A DNA stretch of 64,000 bases from a virus: IMG/VR virus record IMGVR_UViG_3300020153_000001, positions 62,001-126,000 of that record; one strand, given 5' to 3'. The translations under genes and the position numbers were made by a program. The number at the start of each line of letters is the position of its first letter. The stretch's first letter is position 1. The notes beneath the pieces were generated by a model. That model was given only the letters and a program-made list of their open reading frames with translations. It was not told the DNA's origin and ran no database searches. Below, in pieces: positions 23,967 to 31,996 of the stretch.

Positions 23967-25574
23967 TTATGAAACCAGGATAGACACGTTCTGGGGATAT
24001 TGAACTAGTGCTGTGTTCTTTCCAGAAACGCCATAAGCAGATAATGTAGGCACACAAAGGCTGCTAGAAAATCCGATTGTGTAATAAGTAAGATTAGGTA
24101 GCAGGATAGATCCCCCAAATGTGGTATTTGTTATATAAACTCCAGACGGTAGTAATGAATTAACTGCATCAGCTAGGTCGGCGCCGTAAACGCATTCTTC
24201 AAACATGAGCGAGTTGATAAACTCGCTTGCTTTTGCCTTTATCGCATTTGCTATTTCATCCGACACGGTTTTTGTTAAATAAATTCTCGTATTAACGTGG
24301 CAAATGAATGGCGCTTTTACCAGTATGTCTAGCCCGACAGGCCTAATCTCGTCACAAGATAGGTATTTTTGCGCGCTATCGACAGCGGGCATATGATAAA
24401 TAGTAGCATAATAATCTTGCGTTCTTGTTCCGACCTCTTCCGGTAATACTTCAGTATCGGTGTCGACGAATTCAACTGTTATTTTATGAAACGGCGAAAA
24501 AACACCCTCTGCGATACTTGCTATATCCGGAACGAATGGAAAACCTGTAGGGTTTAGATCAAGGCTAGCTGTTTGCAATGTTATTTCGTATCCCTCGTCG
24601 GTAGGCAGCGACGTAATAGATCTTACTTTTGTGACTAAGTACGATACAGGACACAAGCCCCTCCCAACTGTAAACGACCAGATACCATCATTATTAGAGT
24701 TAATCCCTATCAATGTAGCTGTTACGCGTTTTGTTGTGTAAATAGGTGTTCGCAGAGTTCTTACATAGATATCAATCTTGCCGCCTATAGAAACGGGCAA
24801 TATACCGCGACGGTCTCGCTGCATTTCGGCGTCATTGGCGCCAATAACAGATACTGCAATAGTTCCGAGTAGATTGTTGTCATAGTATTTGTTCGTGGAG
24901 GCTGTTCTTAGTAGCGAAAGAACCTGTGTGTTGTTAGCTAGCCCCCTAATCCCAAGACCAGCCAATATCCTGTTTGCAGCTTCTTTGGCGGTTTCGGGAT
25001 CTGCGCCTCCGTAGAACGACGACGACAAGATCGCGTAAAGATTAGGTATTTCGAGCGTAGTCGAAAGCGGCGTGTTTTCTTGAATATTATAAACGGACCC
25101 GACGGACGTGGCCTTTAATGGCACATCAAACCCCCAATAAGGACCAACTCGTACTAATATCCGATCTTCCGGACTCAGTCTATATTCTTCAGAAGGAATA
25201 GCTCTTACAGTCTCTGTCGATTCGTACGACAGATTGCTGGTGGTAGTGAATATGGTACCGGCTGGTATCGTGATTACAGATGTCGAACTAACTAGTATTG
25301 TGGCCGAGCCTGTGGCGTAGAGACCGTCGCTAATAGAAACGCCCAGCCCTTGTAAGAACGATCTAGCAACATCCTCATCGACCAGTCCCGCTACTATATT
25401 CTGTAGACCGACCGATTTGAGTTTTCGCTCCACGTCGTCGGAGATATATCCATATATGGCTGTGGCGGGCTGAACAAGCAATCGATCTATAATGTTGTTC
25501 TGGAATGATATATCAGGAAACTGAGAAGAAAGGATGCCTAATAGGGTTTGCCGAATTGTTGTCACATCAGCCAT
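23967..25574 (-). CDS. Baseplate J-like protein
   Basis: A 535-residue protein. The N-terminus (IRQTLLGILSSQFPDISFQN, then IYGYISDDVERKLKSVGLQN) and ATGSATILVSSTSVITIPAG, followed by a T-x-x-G-type beta region, match the P2 J / T4 gp6-like baseplate family. DPETAKEAANRILAGLGIRG is the usual later segment. The protein forms the inner baseplate ring or wedge of contractile and some other tails. It lies in a run of baseplate-region genes. Confidence 0.8.
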   Translation of the reverse strand: MADVTTIRQTLLGILSSQFPDISFQNNIIDRLLVQPATAIYGYISDDVERKLKSVGLQNIVAGLVDEDVARSFLQGLGVSISDGLYATGSATILVSSTSVITIPAGTIFTTTSNLSYESTETVRAIPSEEYRLSPEDRILVRVGPYWGFDVPLKATSVGSVYNIQENTPLSTTLEIPNLYAILSSSFYGGADPETAKEAANRILAGLGIRGLANNTQVLSLLRTASTNKYYDNNLLGTIAVSVIGANDAEMQRDRRGILPVSIGGKIDIYVRTLRTPIYTTKRVTATLIGINSNNDGIWSFTVGRGLCPVSYLVTKVRSITSLPTDEGYEITLQTASLDLNPTGFPFVPDIASIAEGVFSPFHKITVEFVDTDTEVLPEEVGTRTQDYYATIYHMPAVDSAQKYLSCDEIRPVGLDILVKAPFICHVNTRIYLTKTVSDEIANAIKAKASEFINSLMFEECVYGADLADAVNSLLPSGVYITNTTFGGSILLPNLTYYTIGFSSSLCVPTLSAYGVSGKNTALVQYPQNVSILVS

Positions 25575-25590
25575 GGTTTATTGTCCTTAT

Positions 25591-26031
25591 TTACTGTAAA
25601 CTGAACTGGTATTTGCACGAAATATCGATACCGTCAAGATCGTTAAGCTGAAACTGTACTTTCATGGTATTGTTTTCGATAGTGCTCGTTACGTTCCCGA
25701 CAATCTGCACGACGTGCTCGTTAGAGATAGTTTTGACGAGAATGTTGGTATAATACCATCTTACAAAATCTCTTAGCGTCTTGCTGAATAAGTCGTTTAC
25801 GATGCTACTTGTCAGGGCGCCCGCCGAGTAATATTGTCGACACAGGACCAAAAACGGCGAGCCAAAATATGGATCTGAATACTCAGATATGCTTTCGGGC
25901 GTTGTTGACGCATACGCATATAATAGCTGTTCTATGTAGATGTTTTTGTCTGTGGCTAGTTGATACGGCGGCGACAGGGCCGTTAGCTCGCCAGACTGAT
26001 CTTTCTTGTACAAACAGATATCGTATATCAT
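25591..26031 (-). CDS. Probable baseplate-region protein, 146 aa
   Basis: Starts MIYDICLYKKDQSGELTALS and ends DLDGIDISCKYQFSLQ. Size, beta-rich C-terminus and position just before the J-like gene are those of a small baseplate wedge protein (gp25-like slot), but the sequence match is too weak to name it. It overlaps the upstream gene by 4 bases. Confidence 0.6.
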   Translation of the reverse strand: MIYDICLYKKDQSGELTALSPPYQLATDKNIYIEQLLYAYASTTPESISEYSDPYFGSPFLVLCRQYYSAGALTSSIVNDLFSKTLRDFVRWYYTNILVKTISNEHVVQIVGNVTSTIENNTMKVQFQLNDLDGIDISCKYQFSLQ

Positions 26032-26390
26032 CTCGTAGATTCCCTTCCTTCTACCGCAAAGTCGTCGACTATAGTCTTGGTAAACATCGGCAGCCGCGTC
26101 GATAAATTGCTAGAAATAATAAACGCCCTGCTAGGCGTTAGGTTCCTCAATAAAAACGCCCTATACATCGCAAGACTGTAGGCAGACTTCAACTGAGCCG
26201 TTATCATCTTGCCATCGCTAGCGCGTCGTTCTTGTAACACCTCAGCCGGTGTTTTGCCAGAGGCTTGTTTAAAGACGTTATATGCGCTTTCTCCACCATC
26301 GTTTAAAGATATATCTTCAGGAACAAACCAATCACTAGCGCCGTTACTGACGCTAATCATTTCCGACCACATATCGAATATATCAGACAC
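26028..26390 (-). CDS. Hypothetical protein, 120 aa
   Basis: Starts MSDIFDMWSEMISVSNGASD. Helical and charged, no membrane segment. It overlaps both neighbours by a few bases between the sigma factor and baseplate genes, so it is translationally linked to them. Function unknown. Confidence 0.7.
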   Translation of the reverse strand: MSDIFDMWSEMISVSNGASDWFVPEDISLNDGGESAYNVFKQASGKTPAEVLQERRASDGKMITAQLKSAYSLAMYRAFLLRNLTPSRAFIISSNLSTRLPMFTKTIVDDFAVEGRESTR

Positions 26391-27198
26391 TGTATTTTCC
26401 TTTCTGTAACTGATACCAATACTTGATCCGCTCTTCTATCTCGGCAATACGCTGACTAACCCTACCAGGGCTTAAGTGCAGCTTTTCTGCTATCTCTTTC
26501 TGCGGCGTTTTATTTCTGCCGTGAAGCCCGTAATAGAGCTCTATAATCGCCTTGTCAATTGGATCAGCATCTATGTAAGCTAGCTCAAGCAGCTGCGTAA
26601 AGGCATCCGTCGTGGCAAGCGGAGAAGTAGGGATTTCAGATATTCCCTCCGCCGTTTGTCTGACAGTAGTAGCTTCGGGTAGTGCCATCCTGCCCTTTTG
26701 TCGTATTTTCTTTATCCTTTCAATGGAAAGACCCGTGTAGTCCGCCAATTCTTCCGTATTTGGTAGCCTGCCCAGCGTCTGCACTAGCTCCTCTTCAGCG
26801 TTATTAAGCATAGTAATATCCATCGACACCTGCTCTGACTGCCGTATTATCTGTCTTGTCTGGCCGCCAAGTCGCTTCAGGCGTTGTAAATTTAGGAAAA
26901 CATGGTTAGTTAGGGGGCCTTTAGATGGATCGTAAGATTTAATAGCGTCTATGACTAGTTTTTTGGCCCTCGTCCGAAGACTGGGCGTGTCGGCTATATC
27001 GGCGGCGTAGTAGTGAATGGCATAGTCTAGTAGACTATTCATTTTATCGACCAAAGCCGTCATGGCATCCGGTGACTTTGTCTTAACCCAGCTTTCGTAC
27101 AGGGGAATATACTCTTCTTCCTTAAATTTGTATTTCGATCCTGCCTGACCTGTTTGCCTTCTTTCTAGAATAATATCTAATAGCGACCTTTCCAGCAT
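26383..27198 (-). CDS. Phage RNA polymerase sigma factor (sigma-70 family)
   Basis: A 271-residue protein. Residues 70-110 (AIKSYDPSKGPLTNHVFLNL) resemble region 2. Residues 130-160 (LGRLPNTEELADYTGLSIER) are region 3. Residues 205-265 hold a region-4 helix-turn-helix (KTPQKEIAEKLHLSPGRVSQ). It would direct host polymerase to phage promoters, perhaps late genes. GGAG precedes the ATG and a palindrome copy lies 91 bp upstream. It may read the cassette promoters or promoters near palindromes; neither is shown. Confidence 0.8.
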   Translation of the reverse strand: MLERSLLDIILERRQTGQAGSKYKFKEEEYIPLYESWVKTKSPDAMTALVDKMNSLLDYAIHYYAADIADTPSLRTRAKKLVIDAIKSYDPSKGPLTNHVFLNLQRLKRLGGQTRQIIRQSEQVSMDITMLNNAEEELVQTLGRLPNTEELADYTGLSIERIKKIRQKGRMALPEATTVRQTAEGISEIPTSPLATTDAFTQLLELAYIDADPIDKAIIELYYGLHGRNKTPQKEIAEKLHLSPGRVSQRIAEIEERIKYWYQLQKGKYSV

Positions 27199-27289
27199 AA
27201 TATATCTCCGCGAAGTGATAGCTAAAAATAAAAAACTCCGCCAAAACCAATTATACCTTAAATAATCACAAGGCTCTATTTGCTACATA

Positions 27290-27309
27290 TTTTGACTCCG
27301 GAGTCAAAA
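27290..27309. repeat. 20-bp palindrome, copy 11
   Basis: Between the sigma factor start and the Csx15 unit terminator. Confidence 0.95.
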
Positions 27310-27335
27310 ATAGAACGTAGAAGCGTTCTAAAATT

Positions 27336-27380
27336 AGCTAAAAAGAGAGAGCACCGGCCGAGGGGGCTCGGCCGGTACTT
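27336..27380 (-). terminator. Terminator of the Csx15 unit
   Basis: ACCGGCCGAG (27353-27362) pairs with CTCGGCCGGT (27367-27376). The minus-strand tail is GCTCTCTCTTTTTAGCTA. Confidence 0.8.
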
Positions 27381-27385
27381 CCCCC

Positions 27386-27763
27386 TCATCGTTTATTCCG
27401 GGCCGAGTCCCGGGCCGCTTGCAGATTAATAATTTCCGCCACTTCGTATTGTGGCGGAGTAGTTTCGCCGGGGCGGAGGCGCAGGATGGGTGGGAAATAA
27501 CCCATCCTGCCGTGCAGTTCGGCTAGAACGGCGCAGGCAGCCGAAGCCAGGGACGGCGGATTGACCAGAATGGGAAGGCTTTGCCACTGGTCGGGCGTGA
27601 GCCCGACCTCATCGAGCAAGGCGGCTGCCTGCTTGGGGAAGGAACAATTGTGGTCAAACTGGCACTTTACGTTTATCACTTTCGTGACCAGTTTACCCGT
27701 TAGAGCCTGGATCTGCTCCTGCTGTTGTGCCGTGATGGGGTGTGCAAAGTTGATCAAGATCAT
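27386..27763 (-). CDS. csx15: Csx15-family protein (type III CRISPR accessory, CARF-related)
   Basis: A 125-residue protein beginning ILINFAHPITAQQQEQIQAL and continuing WQSLPILVNPPSLASAACAV, AELHGRMGYFPPILRLRP and YEVAEIINLQAARD. These follow the Csx15 pattern over the full length. Csx15 is normally found beside type III CRISPR loci and has been placed in the CARF superfamily with a predicted role in cyclic oligoadenylate binding or cleavage. No Cas genes are near here. A stand-alone phage copy with its own promoter and terminator is a candidate anti-CRISPR that removes or sequesters the signal. The gene looks GC-richer than its neighbours. Confidence 0.85.
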   Translation of the reverse strand: MILINFAHPITAQQQEQIQALTGKLVTKVINVKCQFDHNCSFPKQAAALLDEVGLTPDQWQSLPILVNPPSLASAACAVLAELHGRMGYFPPILRLRPGETTPPQYEVAEIINLQAARDSARNKR

Positions 27764-27819
27764 TTCACTTCTCCTTTAAAAAAAGCCCAACTCCGGCGCC
27801 GCCACGGCGGCAGCGCCAC

Positions 27820-27852
27820 CAAACTTAATTGCCTAGAAAATGGCCAAAATTT
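27820..27852 (-). promoter_or_regulatory. Cassette promoter element (Csx15 unit)
   Basis: The minus strand has GGCTAAA, TTGGCC, then AGGCAATTAAG; spacing is one base longer than in other copies. Inferred start G at 27819. The leader has GGCGC/GCGCC, then TTTTTTTAAAGGAG. Confidence 0.5.
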
Positions 27853-27930
27853 AGCCGCCTAGTCCCGGAAAACCGTTAATTTTTAGATTATGCGGGAGCC
27901 GACACGCGACAAACTATAGATTAGAAACAA

Positions 27931-27956
27931 AAAACTGCGCTAATTAGCGCAGTTTT
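27931..27956. terminator. Palindromic bidirectional terminator
   Basis: AAAACTGCGC/GCGCAGTTTT with TAATTA in the centre, 37 bp after the HD hydrolase stop. Confidence 0.75.
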
Positions 27957-27992
27957 CCGTGTTAAGAGTAAAAATTTAAGTAGATAAAAAGG

Positions 27993-28607
27993 TCATTGTG
28001 GCATATTTTGTGATCGTACTAGGTGCTTGCATAAAGCTCGCCTAAATATGGGCTTTGCAAGCCATCTTGCCTTAGCAAAGTCCCACCACGTAACGCATAC
28101 ACTGTCGGCGTAATCAGCATATTTCTCAAAGTCCATGTCCCATATTGGTAGCTCGCCCCTAGATGCCACAATTCGCTTTACTTCGTTTACTAAGGCGAGG
28201 TTGTCAGCAACTTTGACGCGTTTATCGTCGAGTATTGCTGGGTCCAAAAACGCGGCCTTGCTTATTACTTCTATTAGTTGACGTTCATATTTCTTATGGA
28301 CGTGCATTCCGGGTAGGCCTCTTATTGGACTGATTATATCTCCTATAAACGCTTCTGCCGCGTCGTGTATTAATGCGGCAATATGGATGTCCTTGTCCTG
28401 CGGCCATAGCTTCCTGGAAATGATGTGAGCGAGGACGCTGTGGCTCAAAACGCTAAAAAACTTTGTACAATGCCCCTGAAATCGGCAAATCTTGCTTAGA
28501 CTGCTTATGATTTCCTCCCAGTCTATATCGTGCGGAGTTAGCTTTCTTATATCTATGACCCTGCCTGAGGCTGTTTCAAACCTTCCACGGTGCTTATAAC
28601 GACTCAT
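27993..28607 (-). CDS. HD-domain hydrolase (YfbR-like nucleotidase)
   Basis: A 204-residue protein. HCTKFFSVLSHSVLAHIISR supplies the first His, AALIHDAAEAFIGDIISPIR the HD pair, and KRVKVADNLALVNEVKRI the final Asp. These metal ligands and the spacing fit HD phosphohydrolases of the YfbR / 5-prime-deoxynucleotidase type, which dephosphorylate dNMPs and are common in phages. It has a palindrome 55 bp upstream and a terminator after it, so may be a one-gene unit. Confidence 0.85.
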   Translation of the reverse strand: MSRYKHRGRFETASGRVIDIRKLTPHDIDWEEIISSLSKICRFQGHCTKFFSVLSHSVLAHIISRKLWPQDKDIHIAALIHDAAEAFIGDIISPIRGLPGMHVHKKYERQLIEVISKAAFLDPAILDDKRVKVADNLALVNEVKRIVASRGELPIWDMDFEKYADYADSVCVTWWDFAKARWLAKPIFRRALCKHLVRSQNMPQ

Positions 28608-28661
28608 AACGTTACTCCTACGGCTAAAGCGGCTTCATATATTATAGCCAAAAAATCAACT

Positions 28662-28681
28662 TTTTGACTCCGGAGTCAAAA
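28662..28681. repeat. 20-bp palindrome, copy 12
   Basis: 54 bp upstream of the HD hydrolase ATG on the minus strand. Confidence 0.95.
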
Positions 28682-28778
28682 ATTACATGGTCATTATAGT
28701 AGGCAAAATAGACTGATAAATCTAGTCGTGGGCAGTTTCTTAGGAAACATCCGTAAGAATCGTTTCGATAGAATAGCT

Positions 28779-28839
28779 AAAAAAGAGACAGCCGGCCTAC
28801 CCGCAGTTTGTACAAACTACGGGTAGGCCGACCATTTTT
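28779..28839. terminator. Long bidirectional terminator
   Basis: The 11-bp stem CGGCCTACCCG/CGGGTAGGCCG (28793-28803 with 28820-28830) is capped by AGTTTGTACAAACT. The minus-strand tail is GTCTCTTTTTTAGCTA. Confidence 0.9.
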
Positions 28840-29455
28840 AGCTTGTCTGAGCCGCCCTCTCCAGTGTCCCATCCAGCCACCAGGGCAGTACTTCCTTGTA
28901 ATCCCCGGCTAAGCTCTGCCGCCAATTCTCCAAAAGCGGCAGGTTAACCAGGGTTGACAGCAGTGCGAGATTTTCCGGGGTCTGCAGGGCCTCGTCGAAC
29001 GCGGCGAGGGCATCGACGTACCGATTCACCGCGTCCCAGAGCGGTATAGAAGCTGGCTCATTCCAGCTTGCCTCCTGGGCTTCCGAAAGGGCCTCCAAAA
29101 CGAAGAGGGATTCCATTCGGGCCTCTAATAATTCGGCGCATATTGCTTCTTCAAGTTCCGGCGCGGTTTGGCCGCGCCGGGCGCCTAACAGTTGAGCGTC
29201 CTCTGTCCACAGCCGAATGAAATCCTCACCTAGCTCCGCCGCGGCGATGGCTACTGGTGGGTGTAAGCAGCCATCCATATCCGGCGGGACTTGGACCCCA
29301 AATGCACGACAGCGCCCCAGTGCCGCGGCCAATTGGTACGCCGCTAGTTTGGCCTCATAGGAGACCTCTTTCTGTTCCCGGTTCTCGAACTCTTCTAAGG
29401 CGGCCGCCTCAAGGGCCTCTTTTAGTTCATCCAGGAAGAAGAATTCTTGACACAT
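28838..29455 (-). CDS. Acidic helical accessory protein, 205 aa
   Basis: Starts MCQEFFFLDELKEALEAAAL after TTTTGGAGG. The sequence is strongly acidic and Ala/Leu/Glu-rich (LEEFENREQKEVSYEAKL, PELEEAICAELLEARMES, ALAAFDEALQTPENLALL). It is predicted almost all helical, with no membrane segment. It looks GC-richer than neighbours and sits between its own promoter and terminator. Very acidic phage proteins can mimic DNA or block host enzymes, but nothing specific supports that. No family was recognised. Confidence 0.75.
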   Translation of the reverse strand: MCQEFFFLDELKEALEAAALEEFENREQKEVSYEAKLAAYQLAAALGRCRAFGVQVPPDMDGCLHPPVAIAAAELGEDFIRLWTEDAQLLGARRGQTAPELEEAICAELLEARMESLFVLEALSEAQEASWNEPASIPLWDAVNRYVDALAAFDEALQTPENLALLSTLVNLPLLENWRQSLAGDYKEVLPWWLDGTLERAAQTS

Positions 29456-29522
29456 TTTATTCCCTCCAAAAGTAAAAAAAAAAGGACCGTTCCTCTTGGG
29501 GCGGCACCGCACCGCCCGCGTC

Positions 29523-29562
29523 CCATATTAATTGCCGCGAAAACTCCAAAAACTTTAGCGGT
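29523..29562 (-). promoter_or_regulatory. Cassette promoter element (acidic protein)
   Basis: The minus strand has GCTAAAG, TTTGGAG, then CGCGGCAATTAATATG. Inferred start G at 29522. The leader has GGGCGG/CCGCCC, then GGA-ACGG-TCC with T10 before TTTTGGAGG. Confidence 0.55.
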
Positions 29563-29569
29563 ATCGGGG

Positions 29570-29604
29570 GGAGGCGGAGCAGTGTACCGCTCCGCCTCCT
29601 TTTT
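29570..29604 (+). terminator. Terminator hairpin
   Basis: GGAGGCGGAGC (29570-29580) pairs with GCTCCGCCTCC (29589-29599), followed by TTTTT on the plus strand. On the minus strand a T-run comes about 20 bases later. It probably insulates the gene at 29680 from the acidic-protein unit. Confidence 0.75.
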
Positions 29605-29679
29605 CTGCTGATTTCGCAATCAACAAATTTTAGGGCTTTCTCTATTTGGCTATTCTTTCAGCAGCGTCGAAAACCAACT

Positions 29680-30510
29680 CTATCGTTTGTCGGCCTCCTT
29701 GAATGTGCAAGCATAGCACTTGCTAAGCGTGTCTACTACAATGTCTTCGTCGAGCTCGTGCCCAAAATATGTGGCGCATCCTATCTGATCACTACCATCA
29801 TCGTCGACGATACAGACAACAACGTCATAGACACAACCGTTTAACGTGTCTTCCAGTGTTTTGTACAGCTTCTCCACAGTCGACTGGTCGTTCTGGTCTG
29901 TCACGTACTGGCAAATACGTTGCTTAAATTCCTCTATAGGCATATTACTGAGCGCTTTCGCAACGGTTTCATCAAAATCAAGGATATTAGATAGATTGAA
30001 GTTGCTAATACCGAAATCCAAATCCATTGCGTATCGAACAGTTTTCATATCCGGCAGAAATAACCCTGCCGGGCAAACAACGTCCCATTGTCGATCAATC
30101 TGACATCCGCCAATAGGGTATATATAGATACCGCTATGTATGTAGGCCTCAAATGGTATAAGTAGTGAGGCAAGGTATCTTGGCGCGTTGCTATCCTCGC
30201 GCAACGGTTCTTCGCATTTGTAGTACCGGTATAGTTTCCTTGCGAGCTCTTCGTCTTTTACCAAGTCTTTTAGAAAGAACAAAGGCACTACACCATAATG
30301 CTCAAGATATTCGTTACCAACGTAAGCTGGTTCGACGAAGGCAATCGTCAGATCGCCGTTGCCGGTTTCGATAACCCACAGCGCTGTATCGTCAATTTCA
30401 ACGATATCGTCGTATCTCAAATCTGCGTAACGAATTTTTTGCAGGTTTCGTGCTTTTAGCTGACGAAAGTCACGCACATCATTTAAACTAAGGCGTAATA
30501 CTTCGGGCAC
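29680..30510 (-). CDS. Hypothetical protein, 276 aa
   Basis: Starts MPEVLRLSLNDVRDFRQLKA after AAGGAGG. It is acidic with mixed structure (LRYDDIVEIDDTALWVIETG, YDVVVCIVDDDGSDQIGCAT). No domain was recognised. A palindrome copy lies 34 bp upstream and tRNA-Arg further up. It is the last gene of the RT-MoxR region. Confidence 0.75.
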   Translation of the reverse strand: MPEVLRLSLNDVRDFRQLKARNLQKIRYADLRYDDIVEIDDTALWVIETGNGDLTIAFVEPAYVGNEYLEHYGVVPLFFLKDLVKDEELARKLYRYYKCEEPLREDSNAPRYLASLLIPFEAYIHSGIYIYPIGGCQIDRQWDVVCPAGLFLPDMKTVRYAMDLDFGISNFNLSNILDFDETVAKALSNMPIEEFKQRICQYVTDQNDQSTVEKLYKTLEDTLNGCVYDVVVCIVDDDGSDQIGCATYFGHELDEDIVVDTLSKCYACTFKEADKR

Positions 30511-30544
30511 GGTCCAGATCCTCCTTAAGGGTAGCGTTAATAAT

Positions 30545-30564
30545 TTTTGACTCCGGAGTCAAAA
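30545..30564. repeat. 20-bp palindrome, copy 13
   Basis: 34 bp upstream of the ATG at 30510, between that gene and tRNA-Arg. Confidence 0.95.
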
Positions 30565-30685
30565 TTAAGCCTATAAGATCCCAACCGTCCGATCCACCGA
30601 CTGTGTAAGTGATAGCTAGTCTGCGCTGTTCTGTGATGGAACTCGCGTAGGAAGATTGTGGCTGTCGCCTATTGATAAAAAATAA

Positions 30686-30758
30686 TAGGCCGGGCAGGAA
30701 TCGAACCTGCAGCCGGCGGATTAGAAGTCCGCTGCTCTATCCTTTGAGCTACCGGCCC
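30686..30758 (-). tRNA. tRNA-Arg (TCT)
   Basis: Normal cloverleaf, 73 bases: acceptor GGGCCGG/CCGGCCT with a G-U first pair, D arm GCTC/GAGC, anticodon arm loop CTTCTAA, T arm GCAGG-TTCGATT-CCTGC, discriminator A. CCA is not encoded. It reads AGA codons. Confidence 0.95.
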
Positions 30759-30799
30759 TTGGCTTTTCCTTTAAGATCAGGGAGAAATGCGCCCGCCTC

Positions 30800-31810
30800 C
30801 TATCCGGTTATTTGTCTAAACGCCTCGTTGCACGCAGATATCGCAAATTTGCTATCTAGACCGTCGGAGAACGCGGCTATTTCGTCGTGGTCGACAAGCT
30901 GTTTGGACAGATTGTTATAAGCAGCATAATAGTCCGGCGCGAGTAGCTCTTTTCTTTCTGCTAGCTGTTGACCTAACTGGATGATGTTTTCGCGTGTCGT
31001 CTTGCAGGGGCTGGCCAAGAAGGTGCAGAGCGCCCGCCTTACATCTCCTGCTGTTAGGAAATAGCTGATAGCTTCATTAAGAGCGCTCTCATTAAACGTA
31101 GGCGGAATGCCGTGTCCAAACTGCGAATAGTATGAAAGCAAGCTGACCTCTGATATATATGTCCTATTTACAAGCGGCCAAATAGCTGGCGTGACGCAGC
31201 CGTCAAATGCGAGGTTTGTCACTATATTACCGTTTATCGAAGAGCGACTATTTTCGTCGGCTGGCAAGACGACTATATTGTAGCTGTCGAAGTCGTAGTC
31301 TACAGCTTTCAAGTTATGACAAGCACACAAGTCATGGAGCCTACGCGTTGCATATTCTTCTGTCTGTCTTATAAACGACCCGCCCGACATGTAACAGCGC
31401 GGAGCAAGCCTGCACAAAACCTTTACAGCTAGCAGATCGATAATACGCTCCGACGTATGATATTGGCGAGACATGGCGAAATCGTATATGGCGTAGATTT
31501 CCTCCTTTGTCAGATACTTGGCTGCGCGGAACAAAGTTAAGATCGGAGCATTTACGATAACCGGATATCGCTCTTCAACGCTGGCAAAAGGTATAAGGCC
31601 AAGATCGGCGACGGCTATCGGGCACGTTTCAATAAGCCGACGTAATAGGCGACGACAGTCGGGAGCAGACCAGTCGTTATATATAGCAGATAGCAGCGTG
31701 TATTTTGGGTCACAAAACTTCTCCCTAATATTGCTAATAGAAACCGACCCGAAGTCTATTCCTCTAGATTTGAAATCCCTTAGCAGGGCTAAAAACGGGT
31801 CGTAGACCAT
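30800..31810 (-). CDS. Helical repeat-like protein, paralogue 3 of the MoxR-VWA neighbourhood
   Basis: A 336-residue protein starting MVYDPFLALLRDFKSRGIDF. Residues 85-110 (APILTLFRAAKYLTKEEIYA) match residues 85-110 of the protein at 32886 (APIFAALQVFPYLSKEEIRK), so the two are related. Mostly helical and soluble. It lies between tRNA-Ile and tRNA-Arg. Function unknown; association with the MoxR-VWA pair is by context. Confidence 0.7.
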   Translation of the reverse strand: MVYDPFLALLRDFKSRGIDFGSVSISNIREKFCDPKYTLLSAIYNDWSAPDCRRLLRRLIETCPIAVADLGLIPFASVEERYPVIVNAPILTLFRAAKYLTKEEIYAIYDFAMSRQYHTSERIIDLLAVKVLCRLAPRCYMSGGSFIRQTEEYATRRLHDLCACHNLKAVDYDFDSYNIVVLPADENSRSSINGNIVTNLAFDGCVTPAIWPLVNRTYISEVSLLSYYSQFGHGIPPTFNESALNEAISYFLTAGDVRRALCTFLASPCKTTRENIIQLGQQLAERKELLAPDYYAAYNNLSKQLVDHDEIAAFSDGLDSKFAISACNEAFRQITG

Positions 31811-31902
31811 GCTAAGTCTCCCATATGACCGCTGCTCGAAGAGAAACTAAATAATCTTATGGGTGCCCGTAATTTGTTTAACTTGCGGCAAGCGGCCGTA
31901 AA

Positions 31903-31975
31903 TAGGCCAGGCAGGACTCGAACCTGCGACCCGTTGCTTATAAGGCAACCGCTCTCACCCCTGAGCTACTGGCCT
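31903..31975 (-). tRNA. tRNA-Ile (TAT)
   Basis: Cloverleaf of 73 bases: acceptor AGGCCAG/CTGGCCT, D arm GCTC-AGGGGTG-AGAGC, anticodon arm GTTGC-CTTATAA-GCAAC (anticodon TAT, reads AUA), T arm GCAGG-TTCGAGT-CCTGC, discriminator A, no CCA encoded. Confidence 0.95.
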
Positions 31976-31996
31976 ACCTCAATTGCTACTGACATG

